The translations under genes were made by a program, and so were the position numbers. The notes below the pieces were generated by a model. That model did no database searches and was not told the origin of the DNA. It saw only the letters and a list, made by a program, of their open reading frames with translations. From Bacillota bacterium (GTDB taxonomy: Bacteria; Bacillota; Clostridia; Lachnospirales; Lachnospiraceae), in NCBI GenBank assembly GCA_023415595.1, contig JAEZJW010000189.1, positions 1 to 28,777 on the forward strand: a stretch of DNA of 28,777 nucleotides. Reading direction: 5' to 3'. Positions 15,575 through 23,984 of this stretch are shown here, piece after piece (the stretch's first letter is position 1; each line of letters starts with the position of its first letter).

Positions 15575-15603
15575 TTGTGTTTTTGCTCTAAATACTCTAT
15601 AAT
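15575..15603 (+). promoter_or_regulatory. sigma-A promoter of the glycerate kinase gene
   Basis: TTGTGT (15575-15580), a 17-base spacer and a perfect TATAAT (15598-15603) lie about 95 bases before the TTG start. This gives the kinase its own transcript, separate from the catabolic operon. Confidence 0.65.
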
Positions 15604-15697
15604 AATACTTGTATATTTGTGATATTTTAATAACACATATGATGTAAAAATCTTCAAAAAAAAACGAATTACCCATAACTGATAAGGAGGATTACTA

Positions 15698-16930
15698 TTG
15701 AGTCTTAGAAATGATACACAAATAATTATTGATTCAACAATTAAGGCAGCATTGCCTGATACAGCGGTCAAAAAAGCGCTAGAGAATGTTGATTTCTCCG
15801 GCGGTAAGCTAATCTTAGTTTCTATCGGAAAGGCTGCTTGGTCTATGGCAAAGGCTGCTTCTGATTTACTTGGAGAACAAATTAATGATGGAATAGTTAT
15901 TACCAAATATGATCACTCTATGGGGGAGTTACCTCATATTCGTATATTCGAAGCGGGACATCCGGTTCCGGACAGCAACTCTTTTGCAGCAACAGAGCAG
16001 GCCATTCAATTAGTTTCAGGGCTCACTTCAAATGATAATGTACTATTTTTGATTTCCGGAGGTGGTTCTGCACTTTTTGAAAAGCCTTTAATTCCTGAGG
16101 ACATGCTGGAGCAGCTTACAAAACAACTCCTTGCTAGTGGAGCAGATATTGTCGAGATGAATACCATTCGCAAACGCTTGTCGGCAGTTAAGGGCGGAAA
16201 ATTCGCTAAGCTTTGTGAACCTGCTCAGGTTTTTTCCGTAGTTCTTTCTGATATCATTGGCGATCCGCTTGATATGATTGCTTCCGGACCTGCCTATCCG
16301 GATAGCTCTACCTGTAAGCAGGCATGGGATATTGTTAAAAAGTATAATATCACTGTTTCTAAAGAAATAGAAGAACTATTGAATATAGAAACACCAAGTA
16401 CTCTTACAAATGTAACCACCAAAGTAACAGGCAGTGTCACCCAGCTTTGTATTGCTGCAGAATTAAAATGCAGGGAACTGGGCTATGAACCCATGACGCT
16501 TACTGCCAGTTTAAATTGTGAGGCGAGAGAGGCTGGAAGTTTCCTGGCTTCCATTGCCAAATACTATCGTAATACTGACAAATCACTTGCATTTATCGTA
16601 GGCGGTGAAACTGTTGTTCATCTAAAAGGAAAGGGGTTAGGAGGCCGAAATCAAGAATTAGCACTGGGATCAGCAATCGGCATCGCCGGTTTAGATAATA
16701 CCGCTATCTTTTCTATTGGTTCTGATGGTACGGATGGTCCTACCGATGCAGCCGGAGGCTATGTGGATGGTAACACCGTGAAGGCTCTTGCTGATAATGG
16801 TATTGATGTTTTCCAGGTTCTTGAAGAGAATAATGCCTATTATGGATTAAAATCCTGTGATGGTCTTATTTTCACAGGTCCTACAGGTACAAATGTAAAT
16901 GATTTATCTGTCTTGTTAATTAAAAGATAG
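15698..16930 (+). CDS. gckA: glycerate 2-kinase (GckA/TtuD, MOFRL family)
   Basis: The 410-residue protein belongs to the DUF4147/MOFRL glycerate kinase family, which phosphorylates D-glycerate to 2-phosphoglycerate. Some members were first named hydroxypyruvate reductase. Visible motifs are SIGKAAWSMA (42-51), the glycine-rich ISGGGSALFEKP (119-130), the central NTIRKRLSAVKGGKFA segment, and in the C-terminal domain GGETVVHLKGKGLGGRNQEL and GSDGTDGPTDAAGG. The start is TTG, with AAGGAGG seven bases upstream and no nearby ATG alternative. It converges on a GntR gene beside an operon that encodes a tartronate semialdehyde reductase, whose product is glycerate. It is therefore the logical last step of that pathway (inference). 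Confidence 0.93.
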   Translation: MSLRNDTQIIIDSTIKAALPDTAVKKALENVDFSGGKLILVSIGKAAWSMAKAASDLLGEQINDGIVITKYDHSMGELPHIRIFEAGHPVPDSNSFAATEQAIQLVSGLTSNDNVLFLISGGGSALFEKPLIPEDMLEQLTKQLLASGADIVEMNTIRKRLSAVKGGKFAKLCEPAQVFSVVLSDIIGDPLDMIASGPAYPDSSTCKQAWDIVKKYNITVSKEIEELLNIETPSTLTNVTTKVTGSVTQLCIAAELKCRELGYEPMTLTASLNCEAREAGSFLASIAKYYRNTDKSLAFIVGGETVVHLKGKGLGGRNQELALGSAIGIAGLDNTAIFSIGSDGTDGPTDAAGGYVDGNTVKALADNGIDVFQVLEENNAYYGLKSCDGLIFTGPTGTNVNDLSVLLIKR

Positions 16931-16950
16931 CATAAAAGCTGACTGAAAAG

Positions 16951-16985
16951 GCCAGGCACCGGTTCACAGATGATCGGTGCCTGGC
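16951..16985. terminator. bidirectional terminator between convergent genes
   Basis: GCCAGGCACCG (16951-16961) and CGGTGCCTGGC (16975-16985) form an 11-bp GC-rich stem between the glycerate kinase and the convergent GntR gene. T-rich sequence follows on the plus strand and CCTTTT on the minus strand. Confidence 0.82.
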
Positions 16986-17009
16986 TTCTATTTACTTCTG
17001 GTTTATTCT

Positions 17010-17690
17010 TTAATTATACTTTTCAACAGTTTGCTGCAGATGCTCACGCATCATATTTTTGGCCATTTCAGCATCTCTCAGTTTAAAAGAGTCTATCAAA
17101 AGCTTATGATATTTTAATCCAACCTCAGAACCGATCTCTTCAGTAACATTTTTTATCGTTCCACGAATGATTTCCCTTACAATATTGTTTACTTGTATGA
17201 TCAAGGAATTCTTAGTGCTTTTCGCTATTATCATATGGAAATGTAAATCTTCATATACATAATTATCTAGTTGGTCTTTAAAATTATTCATTCTTTCTAA
17301 GCATCTCTCAAGACGCGCTATATCTTTATCGGTAATCCTAGTTGCTGCCATTCCGGCAGTTTCAGTCTCAATCACTATACGGAATTCTAATACCTCCCGA
17401 ATGGATTCTTTATTTAGTATAATATAAGGAATCATCTCTTTCATGTAGACACCGGGATTAATTTCTTTTACATATGTACCTTCCCCCAATTTTGTTTCTA
17501 ATAATCCCAGGGTAATCAGTTTTGAAAGTGCTTGTCTTACTGTAACTCGACTGACATTAAATAAAGCTACAAGCTCATTTTCTGACGGAATTTTATCCCC
17601 TTGTTTCCATACACCATTGATTAATTGTTCTTTTAACTGTTCATAAACCTGATCACTAATATTTACTTTTTTTATAGGATGAATTTGCAT
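17010..17690 (-). CDS. GntR family regulator with FCD domain (FadR type), first copy
   Basis: The 226-residue regulator has an N-terminal winged helix (about 8-75) with the typical LINGVWKQGDKIPSENELVA and VSRVTVRQALSKL segments. It also has an all-helical FCD ligand-binding domain (about 95-220) whose likely metal-binding residues lie in DLHFHMIIA and in later histidines (KYHK, EHLQQ). FCD-domain GntR proteins sense organic acids and usually repress catabolic operons. It resembles the GntR encoded at the head of the operon to the right: both start PIKK-x-NIS and share LGEG-x-YVK. The start has AAAGGAG five bases upstream. It stands between the glycerate kinase and the operon end, so it may control either or both. 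Confidence 0.9.
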   Translation of the reverse strand: MQIHPIKKVNISDQVYEQLKEQLINGVWKQGDKIPSENELVALFNVSRVTVRQALSKLITLGLLETKLGEGTYVKEINPGVYMKEMIPYIILNKESIREVLEFRIVIETETAGMAATRITDKDIARLERCLERMNNFKDQLDNYVYEDLHFHMIIAKSTKNSLIIQVNNIVREIIRGTIKNVTEEIGSEVGLKYHKLLIDSFKLRDAEMAKNMMREHLQQTVEKYN

Positions 17691-17756
17691 ATAAATACTC
17701 CTTTTTCATCAAGATTACGATACCCAAGCAATATCATCTATTCTTAACCAACTGTT

Positions 17757-17813
17757 GTATGCTTGTAAACTTGTATTACACCCAATGATACATGATTGTT
17801 TAAAAATTGTCAA
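17757..17813 (-). promoter_or_regulatory. promoter and repeated TACAA motif before the first GntR gene
   Basis: TTGACA (17813-17808), a 17-base spacer and TATCAT (17790-17785) form the promoter. Just downstream on the minus strand TACAAG, TACAAG and TACAAC recur with an 8-base period (about 17777-17756). They could be half-sites for a GntR dimer. The operator role is inferred from position. Confidence 0.6.
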
Positions 17814-17844
17814 TCCTGATTTTGTTATTATTGACATAAATTGT

Positions 17845-17886
17845 AGAGAAATAGGTATCGTAAAAACACACGATACCTATTTCTCT
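17845..17886 (-). terminator. terminator hairpin of the catabolic operon
   Basis: A perfect 17-bp stem (17845-17861 with 17870-17886) with an 8-base loop lies 34 bases after the stop of the SDR gene. The following minus-strand sequence is only moderately T-rich. Its place between the operon and the next promoter supports a terminator. Confidence 0.72.
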
Positions 17887-17920
17887 TTAGTACTATTTTG
17901 TTATTTATGAAAATGAGAAT

Positions 17921-18730
17921 TTAGAAGGCAGTATCATAAGGCCAAGGTTGTCCACCACTCATGCAGCCACCATCGACACGATATTCGCATCCTGTAATAT
18001 AGGATGAAGCATCGGATGCCAGCAGTAAGCAGACTCCTGTTATGTCTTCCGGGTATCCCGGTCTGTTCATTGCAATACGATCAAGTAAGTATTTGGATCT
18101 TTCAGGATGCTCCCAGGTCACTGTTGTCAGCGGTGTTTTAATATGACCGGGACTTACACAGTTAGCACGAATATTATATTTTGCCCACTCAACAGACATC
18201 GATCTTGTCAGTGATACAATAGCAGATTTTGTTGCTCCATAAACGGAACATCCGCCTAAAATCCATCCTGTATTGTGAGAACCAATATTAATGATACTTC
18301 CTGAATTCTGTTTTTTCATATAATGGGCAACCGCCTGTGAAAGAAAGAATACACCTTTCAGATTAATATTCATAATCCTATCGTAGGTAGCTTCATTCAC
18401 ATCCGCCAAGCCTTCCCGTTTATTAATGCCCGCGCAATTGACTAAAACATCAATCGTGCCATTAATATCAGCTACTGCATCAACACATTTTTGAATATTA
18501 TCCATCTCGGTAACATCCAGCACAAAGCTGGAAGCTGCACCACCATCATCCACTATTTTCTTTTGGATGATAGCCAGCTGTTCGGCATTAATATCACATA
18601 ATGCCACATGAGCTCCTGCTTTTGCCATACCCATGGCAACTTCGCTTCCAATACCTCCGCCGGCACCGGTGAACATTACCGTCTTACCCTTAAGAGAAAA
18701 CATATTCTCTAAGTATGAATTAATGCTCAT
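17921..18730 (-). CDS. short-chain dehydrogenase/reductase (gluconate 5-dehydrogenase-like)
   Basis: This 269-residue classical SDR has the cofactor motif TGAGGGIG (21-28), an Asp after the second strand (CDIN, Asp46) that favours NAD over NADP, NCAG (98-101), and catalytic Ser151 and YGATK (Tyr164, Lys168). Overall it resembles gluconate 5-dehydrogenase and related sugar-acid oxidoreductases, which act on a hydroxyl next to the terminal CH2OH. It is the last gene of the operon, 25 bases after the GarR-type gene, with AGGAGG six bases before the ATG. In this context it may form or reduce the keto-acid used by the transketolase (inference). The substrate cannot be fixed from sequence alone. 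Confidence 0.88.
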   Translation of the reverse strand: MSINSYLENMFSLKGKTVMFTGAGGGIGSEVAMGMAKAGAHVALCDINAEQLAIIQKKIVDDGGAASSFVLDVTEMDNIQKCVDAVADINGTIDVLVNCAGINKREGLADVNEATYDRIMNINLKGVFFLSQAVAHYMKKQNSGSIINIGSHNTGWILGGCSVYGATKSAIVSLTRSMSVEWAKYNIRANCVSPGHIKTPLTTVTWEHPERSKYLLDRIAMNRPGYPEDITGVCLLLASDASSYITGCEYRVDGGCMSGGQPWPYDTAF

Positions 18731-18755
18731 TTATATCCTCCTAATATGTCGGAAA

Positions 18756-19640
18756 CTACTTTCTTATTTCAATTCCGGCAAGCTTCTCATAGAATTTTGC
18801 AATTGCACTGTGGTCTTCCTGTCCGCAACCGCTTGCATGCAGGTTTTGCAGCATTTCCATCACTGTAGCGGTAAGGGGGAGTGGTGCTCCCACATTATGG
18901 CCGGTTTCCAAAGCATTATTTAAATCTTTGATATGAAGGTCAATCTTGAAGCCCGGTTTAAAGTTTCCGTCAGTAATCATAGGTATTTTAGCGTTCATGA
19001 CTGTGGAGCCTGCTAATCCACCCTTAATAGCATCAAATACCTTAATCGGATCAACATTAGCCATGGTACTTAGTGTAAAGGCCTCAGAAACAGCTGCAAT
19101 GTTCAATGCAACGATAATCTGATTAGCAAGCTTGGTTGTGTTTCCTGCTCCAACATCTCCACACAGTACTACACTGCTACCCATAGATTTCAGTATATCA
19201 TAAACCTCGTCAAAGACCTCTTTATTGCCACCAACCATAATGGACAAGGTTCCATCAATCGCTTTAGGCTCTCCGCCGGAAACTGGTGCATCCAGCATTT
19301 TAACTCCTTTTTCAGCACATTTCTTTTCAATTTCCTGAGAAACCAAAGGAGCAATAGAACTCATATCAACCAGGATTGAACCGGCCTTAGCACCTTCCAG
19401 GACACCGTTTTCTCCCTCTACAACTGATTTCACATGAGGTCCATTCGGCAGCATAGTGATAATAATGCTACATTCTTCTGCTACAGCTTTCGCAGATGCA
19501 ACTGCCTTAGCTCCATCAGAAACGGATATCTCCACATTCTCTTTTATGATATCGTATACGACAACCTCATGATTTGCTTTTATCAGATTTCTAACCATAG
19601 GTTTACCCATGATTCCAAGCCCAATAAATCCTATTTTCAT
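18756..19640 (-). CDS. garR: tartronate semialdehyde reductase (2-hydroxy-3-oxopropionate reductase)
   Basis: This 294-residue beta-hydroxyacid dehydrogenase reduces tartronate semialdehyde to D-glycerate with NAD(P)H. It has the dinucleotide motif GLGIMGKPM (7-15), the substrate-binding segment DAPVSGGEPKAIDGTLS (117-133), and catalytic Lys170 in GNTTKLANQIIVALN. Its C-terminal part contains GGLAGSTV and FKPGFKIDLHIKDLNNAL. From memory these blocks follow E. coli GarR nearly word for word, so the assignment is stronger than for the family at large. A longer GTG reading (19658) exists. The ATG at 19640 has AGGAGG eight bases upstream. No galactarate/glucarate aldolase, glyoxylate carboligase or hydroxypyruvate isomerase gene is nearby to make its substrate, which raises the question of its source. 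Confidence 0.93.
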   Translation of the reverse strand: MKIGFIGLGIMGKPMVRNLIKANHEVVVYDIIKENVEISVSDGAKAVASAKAVAEECSIIITMLPNGPHVKSVVEGENGVLEGAKAGSILVDMSSIAPLVSQEIEKKCAEKGVKMLDAPVSGGEPKAIDGTLSIMVGGNKEVFDEVYDILKSMGSSVVLCGDVGAGNTTKLANQIIVALNIAAVSEAFTLSTMANVDPIKVFDAIKGGLAGSTVMNAKIPMITDGNFKPGFKIDLHIKDLNNALETGHNVGAPLPLTATVMEMLQNLHASGCGQEDHSAIAKFYEKLAGIEIRK

Positions 19641-19666
19641 GTTAATTTCCTCCTGCACTTTTTATT

Positions 19667-20599
19667 TTAGTAAGAACCGTGGACTTTTTCAATTGTCTTT
19701 GCAATAGCCTCGTGAGTCAAATTGTAATGCTCCAACAGTTCCGGATAATTATGTGCACTACAGCCGAAGACATCATTAATCCCGATGAATTCGATAGGCT
19801 TACAGGACTTGCGAAGTGCTTCGGCAATTGCTCCGCCTAATCCGCCAATCACATTATGCTCTTCTGCTGTTACAACTGCCTTGCAGTTTCTTGCCAGCTC
19901 AACAATTTTCTCATTGTTAAGAGGCTTGATCGTGCTAACATTTACAACCTTTACGGATACTTTATCCTTTAACTCTTCCGCAGCTTTCAGGGCAAGGCCT
20001 ACCGTATAGCCTGTTGCAAAAACCACAATATCTTCACCTTCTTTAAGAACAGTGGGTTCACCTATCTTAAAGGGTTTGCCTGCTTCGGTCACATTCTCAT
20101 AGTCATTACGATTTAAGCGCATATATACAGGTCCGTTATAGTCTGCAATCGCTTTCGTTGCTTCCACAGTTTCATTAGCATCTGCCGGACAGATAACAAC
20201 CATATTGGGAACAGCACGCATAACAGCCATGTCTTCGACGCTCTGGTGTGTAGCTCCGTCTCCAAAGTCAGAAAGACCTGCAGAGGATCCAACTAATTTT
20301 ACATTAAGTTTACCGATAGCAATCGTCTGTCTAATCTGATCATAGGCACGACCAAAAACAAATACCGCAAAGGAGTTGGCAAATGGAATCATTCCTGTTT
20401 GCGCAAGTCCTGCTGAAGCAGATATCATGTCAGCCTCCGCTATACCCATTTCAATATGTCTCCCAGGATATGCATCTTCGAATAATCTACCCATTGTAGA
20501 GCCACATAGGTCGGCATCAAGAACGACGATTTTATTATTCTCTTTTCCCAGCTCTACTAAAGTATTACCATATGCAAGTCTTTGATTTGTATAATTCAT
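19667..20599 (-). CDS. transketolase, C-terminal subunit
   Basis: The 310-residue protein carries the pyrimidine-binding and C-terminal domains of a split transketolase. The catalytic glutamate that activates thiamine diphosphate is Glu55 in GIAEADM (52-58). The segment GDGATHQSVEDMAVMR (113-128) and the following RAVPNMVVICPAD are typical, and the C-terminal transketolase domain begins around 185. It must pair with the N-terminal subunit, encoded 16 bases upstream. Split transketolases in catabolic operons often act on special keto-sugars rather than in the central pentose phosphate pathway. The gene sits between the N-terminal subunit and the tartronate semialdehyde reductase, which suggests a shared pathway. 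AGGAGG lies eight bases before the ATG. Confidence 0.93.
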   Translation of the reverse strand: MNYTNQRLAYGNTLVELGKENNKIVVLDADLCGSTMGRLFEDAYPGRHIEMGIAEADMISASAGLAQTGMIPFANSFAVFVFGRAYDQIRQTIAIGKLNVKLVGSSAGLSDFGDGATHQSVEDMAVMRAVPNMVVICPADANETVEATKAIADYNGPVYMRLNRNDYENVTEAGKPFKIGEPTVLKEGEDIVVFATGYTVGLALKAAEELKDKVSVKVVNVSTIKPLNNEKIVELARNCKAVVTAEEHNVIGGLGGAIAEALRKSCKPIEFIGINDVFGCSAHNYPELLEHYNLTHEAIAKTIEKVHGSY

Positions 20600-20615
20600 C
20601 TTTGCTACCTCCTTC

Positions 20616-21443
20616 TTATTCTGACAGTTCAGCGAGTGCTTTAGTGTATAATTCCTCGGTCAGTATACCATTATGGAATCCAACCACATTTTCAGCAAAG
20701 CTTAAGCCTTTGCCCTTAATTGTTTTAGCTACGATAACGGTTGGCTTACCCTTAACCTTATCAGCTTCATCCAAGGCGGTTAGAATTTCCTCCATATTAT
20801 GACCATCAATTACTATAACATTCCAGCCAAATGCTTCCCACTTTTCCGGAATAGGAGTCAGGTCAAATCTATCCTCTACTTTACCCATAGCCTGTAAGCG
20901 GTTGTGATCTACAATAGCTACGAGATTATCCAGTTCCTTTACCTTTGCACACATAACAGCTTCCCAAATCTGACCCTCAGCAAGTTCACCATCACCGCAT
21001 AATACATATACTTTAGAGTCAATTTGATTTAATTTAAGCCCCATTGCCATACCTACGCCAATTGATAAGCCTTGTCCTAAGGAGCCTGTGCCAGCTTCAA
21101 TACCAGGAGTTTTTATTACATCGGGGTGCCCTTGAAGATGAAAACCAACTTCTTTGGTATGTTGTAAGTCTTCTACCGGAAAATATCCAGCTTCAGCCAA
21201 AGCTGAATACTGAAGAATCGCCACATGACCTTTACTTAAAAGGAAACGGTCCCTGTTCGGCATTTTAGGGTTTTTAGGATCATGCTTCATTTTATAAAAG
21301 TACAATGCAGCAACAATATCAGCTGCTGAGAAGGAACCACCGATATGACCGGCAACACCCACCCCTACACTTTTTATAACATCTTTCCTAAGCGTTTGTC
21401 CCATTTTACGTAAATCATCGAGTAAATTTTGACTATATTCCAT
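20616..21443 (-). CDS. transketolase, N-terminal (thiamine diphosphate-binding) subunit
   Basis: The 275-residue protein is the diphosphate-binding half of a split transketolase. It shows GHIGGSFSAADI (32-43), SKGHVAILQYSALAEAG (70-86), GTGSLGQGLS (118-127), and the metal/thiamine diphosphate motif GDGELAEGQIWEA (150-162) with Asn181 about thirty residues on. The C-terminus ends soon after VAKTIKGKGLSF, as expected for a half protein. It transfers a two-carbon ketol group from a ketose to an aldose. The start has AGGAGGT seven bases upstream. It is 18 bases after the zinc dehydrogenase gene. The donor cannot be read from the sequence, but see the finding on the whole operon. Confidence 0.93.
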   Translation of the reverse strand: MEYSQNLLDDLRKMGQTLRKDVIKSVGVGVAGHIGGSFSAADIVAALYFYKMKHDPKNPKMPNRDRFLLSKGHVAILQYSALAEAGYFPVEDLQHTKEVGFHLQGHPDVIKTPGIEAGTGSLGQGLSIGVGMAMGLKLNQIDSKVYVLCGDGELAEGQIWEAVMCAKVKELDNLVAIVDHNRLQAMGKVEDRFDLTPIPEKWEAFGWNVIVIDGHNMEEILTALDEADKVKGKPTVIVAKTIKGKGLSFAENVVGFHNGILTEELYTKALAELSE

Positions 21444-21461
21444 TTTATGTACCTCCTATTC

Positions 21462-22487
21462 TTAAATTGTTATAATGCACTTAAGGTATTTTTCTGTTTG
21501 AGTTGTTAGATCGTCAAACATTTTTGGAGCCTCTTCAAGAGTAATTTCCTTCGAAATCAGTGTGGTCAGATCTAGTTTATTATTGTGAATAAAATCGATC
21601 GCTTCACCAAACTCTTGATGGGTATATAGATATGAACCATAGATTTTTATTTCTCCGGTCACAATCTGCTGCATGTTAACTTCTATGGTCTTTGCACTGT
21701 TTCCAATCCATACACAAGTACCCTGTGATTTTAAGGAGCCTAAAGCCTGGTTAACTGTAGGACCTATTCCAACAGCCTCTAAAGCAACATCCGCTTTACT
21801 TCCGCCAAAGGCCTTCTTCAATTCTTCTGTAAAATCACCTGCACTGGGATTAATCGTAGCATCTGCACCAAGCTTCATTGCTGTTGATAATCTAAATTCA
21901 CTTAAGTCTGATACTATAACTTTCTTGGGCTTTTGTGCTTTAACACACATCAATACCAGCTGTCCGATGGCTCCTCCACCGATGATTACTACATTTTTTC
22001 CTTCTAAATTACCCGCTTTTTTCACTGCTGAGTAAGCAACAGCCAAAGCTTCTATCAAGGCTCCTACATTATAGGACATATCATCCGGTAATTTATAAGC
22101 CTGCTTTTCAGGAACACACATGTACTCTGTCATTGCACCATTATAGTCCAGTACTCCCATGAAGTTACGGTGCTCACATACGTTGTTATATCCCTCTTTA
22201 CATTTATCACACTCCCAGCATGACACGCAGGGCTGAATTGCTACTCTGTCACCAATCTTGAACCCGAGTTTTGTATCCTCACCAAGCTCTGCGATCTCTG
22301 CAGCAAACTCATGTCCCATTACCATAGGAGCTAATCTTCTTCCGGTAATCCCTAAGTATCCGTGAACATCACTGCCACAAATGCCACATGCTTTAATTTT
22401 TAGAAGAAGCTCACCTTTTTTGGGGATTGGCCTTGGAATGTCAACAACTTCCAATATTTTTGGCCCCTGATACATTAGTGCTTTCAT
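21462..22487 (-). CDS. zinc-dependent medium-chain dehydrogenase (sorbitol/threonine dehydrogenase type)
   Basis: This 341-residue MDR oxidoreductase has catalytic-zinc ligands Cys37 (in GICGSD) and His59-Glu60 (GHE). The structural-zinc cysteines are 90, 93, 96 and 104. The Rossmann motif is GGGAIG (170-175), with Asp194 at the end of the next strand, favouring NAD. This is the L-iditol/sorbitol, L-idonate and threonine dehydrogenase group. The gene lies between the ABC transporter genes and the transketolase genes, so it probably oxidises the imported substrate or an intermediate to a keto compound (inference). Its product might be the ketol donor of the transketolase. AAGAGGT precedes the ATG by six bases. 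Confidence 0.9.
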   Translation of the reverse strand: MKALMYQGPKILEVVDIPRPIPKKGELLLKIKACGICGSDVHGYLGITGRRLAPMVMGHEFAAEIAELGEDTKLGFKIGDRVAIQPCVSCWECDKCKEGYNNVCEHRNFMGVLDYNGAMTEYMCVPEKQAYKLPDDMSYNVGALIEALAVAYSAVKKAGNLEGKNVVIIGGGAIGQLVLMCVKAQKPKKVIVSDLSEFRLSTAMKLGADATINPSAGDFTEELKKAFGGSKADVALEAVGIGPTVNQALGSLKSQGTCVWIGNSAKTIEVNMQQIVTGEIKIYGSYLYTHQEFGEAIDFIHNNKLDLTTLISKEITLEEAPKMFDDLTTQTEKYLKCIITI

Positions 22488-22522
22488 AAAGCTACCTCTT
22501 TCTCATTTATTTTAAAGATATC

Positions 22523-23236
22523 TTATGCAATACCAAGATATGCCTTACGCACATCAGGATTATTCAGTAATTCCTTGCTGTCACCAGATAGCGTGATTTT
22601 TCCTGTTTCCAAAACATATCCCCTCTGTGCTATTTGAAGAGCCTTAACCAGATTCTGTTCAATGATCAGCATCGAGGTTCCCTGCTTTTTTAAATTATCC
22701 AAGATGTTAAATACTTCCTCAATTACGATAGGTGCCAGACCTAGGGATGGTTCATCCAGAATCAGGAGTTTAGGTTCCATCATCATAGCCCTGCCAATGG
22801 CAAGCATTTGCTGCTGTCCACCGCTTAATGTACTTGCAAGATGATTTTCTCTTTCCTTTAAAATCGGGAAAGTTGAATAAACCTTTTCCAGAAGATCTTT
22901 TCTTTTCTCCTTCGTTCTTTTGGTATAGGAACCAAGAAAAAGATTGTCCTTTATCGTAAGAGTACCTAAAACGCCTCGTCCCTGTGGGATATGGGCGATA
23001 CCCATTTCTGCCCTGCTATAGGCTGCTTTGGTATCAAGCCTTTCACCAAACCAGGAAATTGAACCTGATTTTGCTTTTACTACACCAGAAATAGCACGAA
23101 GAATAGTTGTTTTTCCTGCTCCGTTAGATCCAACTAAAGCTACAACTTCTCCTTCATTTACTGTGAGGTCAATATCAAACAGAATTTTTAAATCGCCGTA
23201 ACCAGCGCATAGTTTATCTATATTAAGCATCTGCAT
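22523..23236 (-). CDS. livF: HAAT-type ABC transporter ATPase, LivF
   Basis: This 237-residue ATPase belongs to the LivF branch of branched-chain-amino-acid-type transporters. Walker A is GSNGAGKTT (36-44), the signature is LSGGQ (137-141) and Walker B is LLILDEP (157-163). The LivF-typical HIPQGRGVLGTLTIKDNL segment starts at 82. It couples ATP hydrolysis to uptake through LivH/LivM together with LivG. Its ATG at 23236 overlaps the end of livG by 14 bases and has GGAGGG eight bases upstream. A second ATG lies two codons on. The transporter family moves branched-chain amino acids but also urea, amides and aromatic acids, so the name does not fix the substrate. Confidence 0.93.
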   Translation of the reverse strand: MQMLNIDKLCAGYGDLKILFDIDLTVNEGEVVALVGSNGAGKTTILRAISGVVKAKSGSISWFGERLDTKAAYSRAEMGIAHIPQGRGVLGTLTIKDNLFLGSYTKRTKEKRKDLLEKVYSTFPILKERENHLASTLSGGQQQMLAIGRAMMMEPKLLILDEPSLGLAPIVIEEVFNILDNLKKQGTSMLIIEQNLVKALQIAQRGYVLETGKITLSGDSKELLNNPDVRKAYLGIA

Positions 23237-23984
23237 TTTGATAGCCCTCCCCTAAGTAAGCTCTTATAACCTCGGGTTTTTTCATAACCTCAAGCGGGTC
23301 TCCCTCAGTCATAAAATGCCCTTCTTCCATTACAACAACTCTGCTGCAGAGTTTGGTAACTGCAGTCATAACGTGCTCTATAAACAGTATTGTAATACCA
23401 CGCTTATTGATTTTGCGCACCATTTCAAGGCTATCATCCATTTCGCTTGGGGTAAGGCCTGCCAAGCATTCATCCAGCATCAGCACTTTTGGCTTTATTG
23501 CTAACACCCTCGCCATGTCCAACCATTTACGTTTCTCTATCGGCAGCTTTTCACACTTGCTTTTTGCTAAATCGGCAAGACCCACAAAATTGACTATTTC
23601 CTCTGCGGTATTATAAGCTTCCTTCATAGAATTGTTATATAACATTGCGATCGTGTAGATATTTTCAAATACAGTCAGATCACTGAAAGGCTTTGGTGTT
23701 TGGAACGTACGTCCCAAACCAGCCTTTGCGCGAAAAGTTACAGGCTGATCTTTAAGATAGATTCCAGTTCCATCTTCCTTGTAGTAAATAATATCACCTT
23801 TATCCTGCGTGTATACGCCTGTCATAAGGTTTACAGAAGTGGATTTCCCACAGCCGTTAGGACCAATCAGTCCCAGTATTTCACCTTCATATATGCTAAA
23901 GCTCAGATCATTAATCGCATGTACGCCGCCAAAGGATTTATCAACATTTTTTAATTCCATAATCTTTTTATGAGTTTGCATCAT
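23223..23984 (-). CDS. livG: HAAT-type ABC transporter ATPase, LivG
   Basis: This 253-residue ATPase is of the LivG branch. Walker A is GPNGCGKST (41-49) and the LivG-typical GLGRTFQTPKPFSDLTVFEN starts at 90. The signature loop reads LPIEKRK (148-154), without the common SGG, and Walker B is VLMLDECLAGL (168-178), with Cys where most ATPases have Pro. Similar relaxed signatures occur in some LivG proteins, so it is probably functional, with LivF supplying one canonical signature. The start overlaps the livM stop by 4 bases (ATGA), with AAAGGAG seven bases upstream. It is part of the transporter block of the catabolic operon. Confidence 0.92.
   Translation of the reverse strand: MMQTHKKIMELKNVDKSFGGVHAINDLSFSIYEGEILGLIGPNGCGKSTSVNLMTGVYTQDKGDIIYYKEDGTGIYLKDQPVTFRAKAGLGRTFQTPKPFSDLTVFENIYTIAMLYNNSMKEAYNTAEEIVNFVGLADLAKSKCEKLPIEKRKWLDMARVLAIKPKVLMLDECLAGLTPSEMDDSLEMVRKINKRGITILFIEHVMTAVTKLCSRVVVMEEGHFMTEGDPLEVMKKPEVIRAYLGEGYQNADA

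Noticed and set aside
15559..15906. 115-codon minus-strand frame over the glycerate kinase start
   Set aside because: It overlaps the kinase promoter and its first 70 codons, has no family features and is explained as antisense reading.
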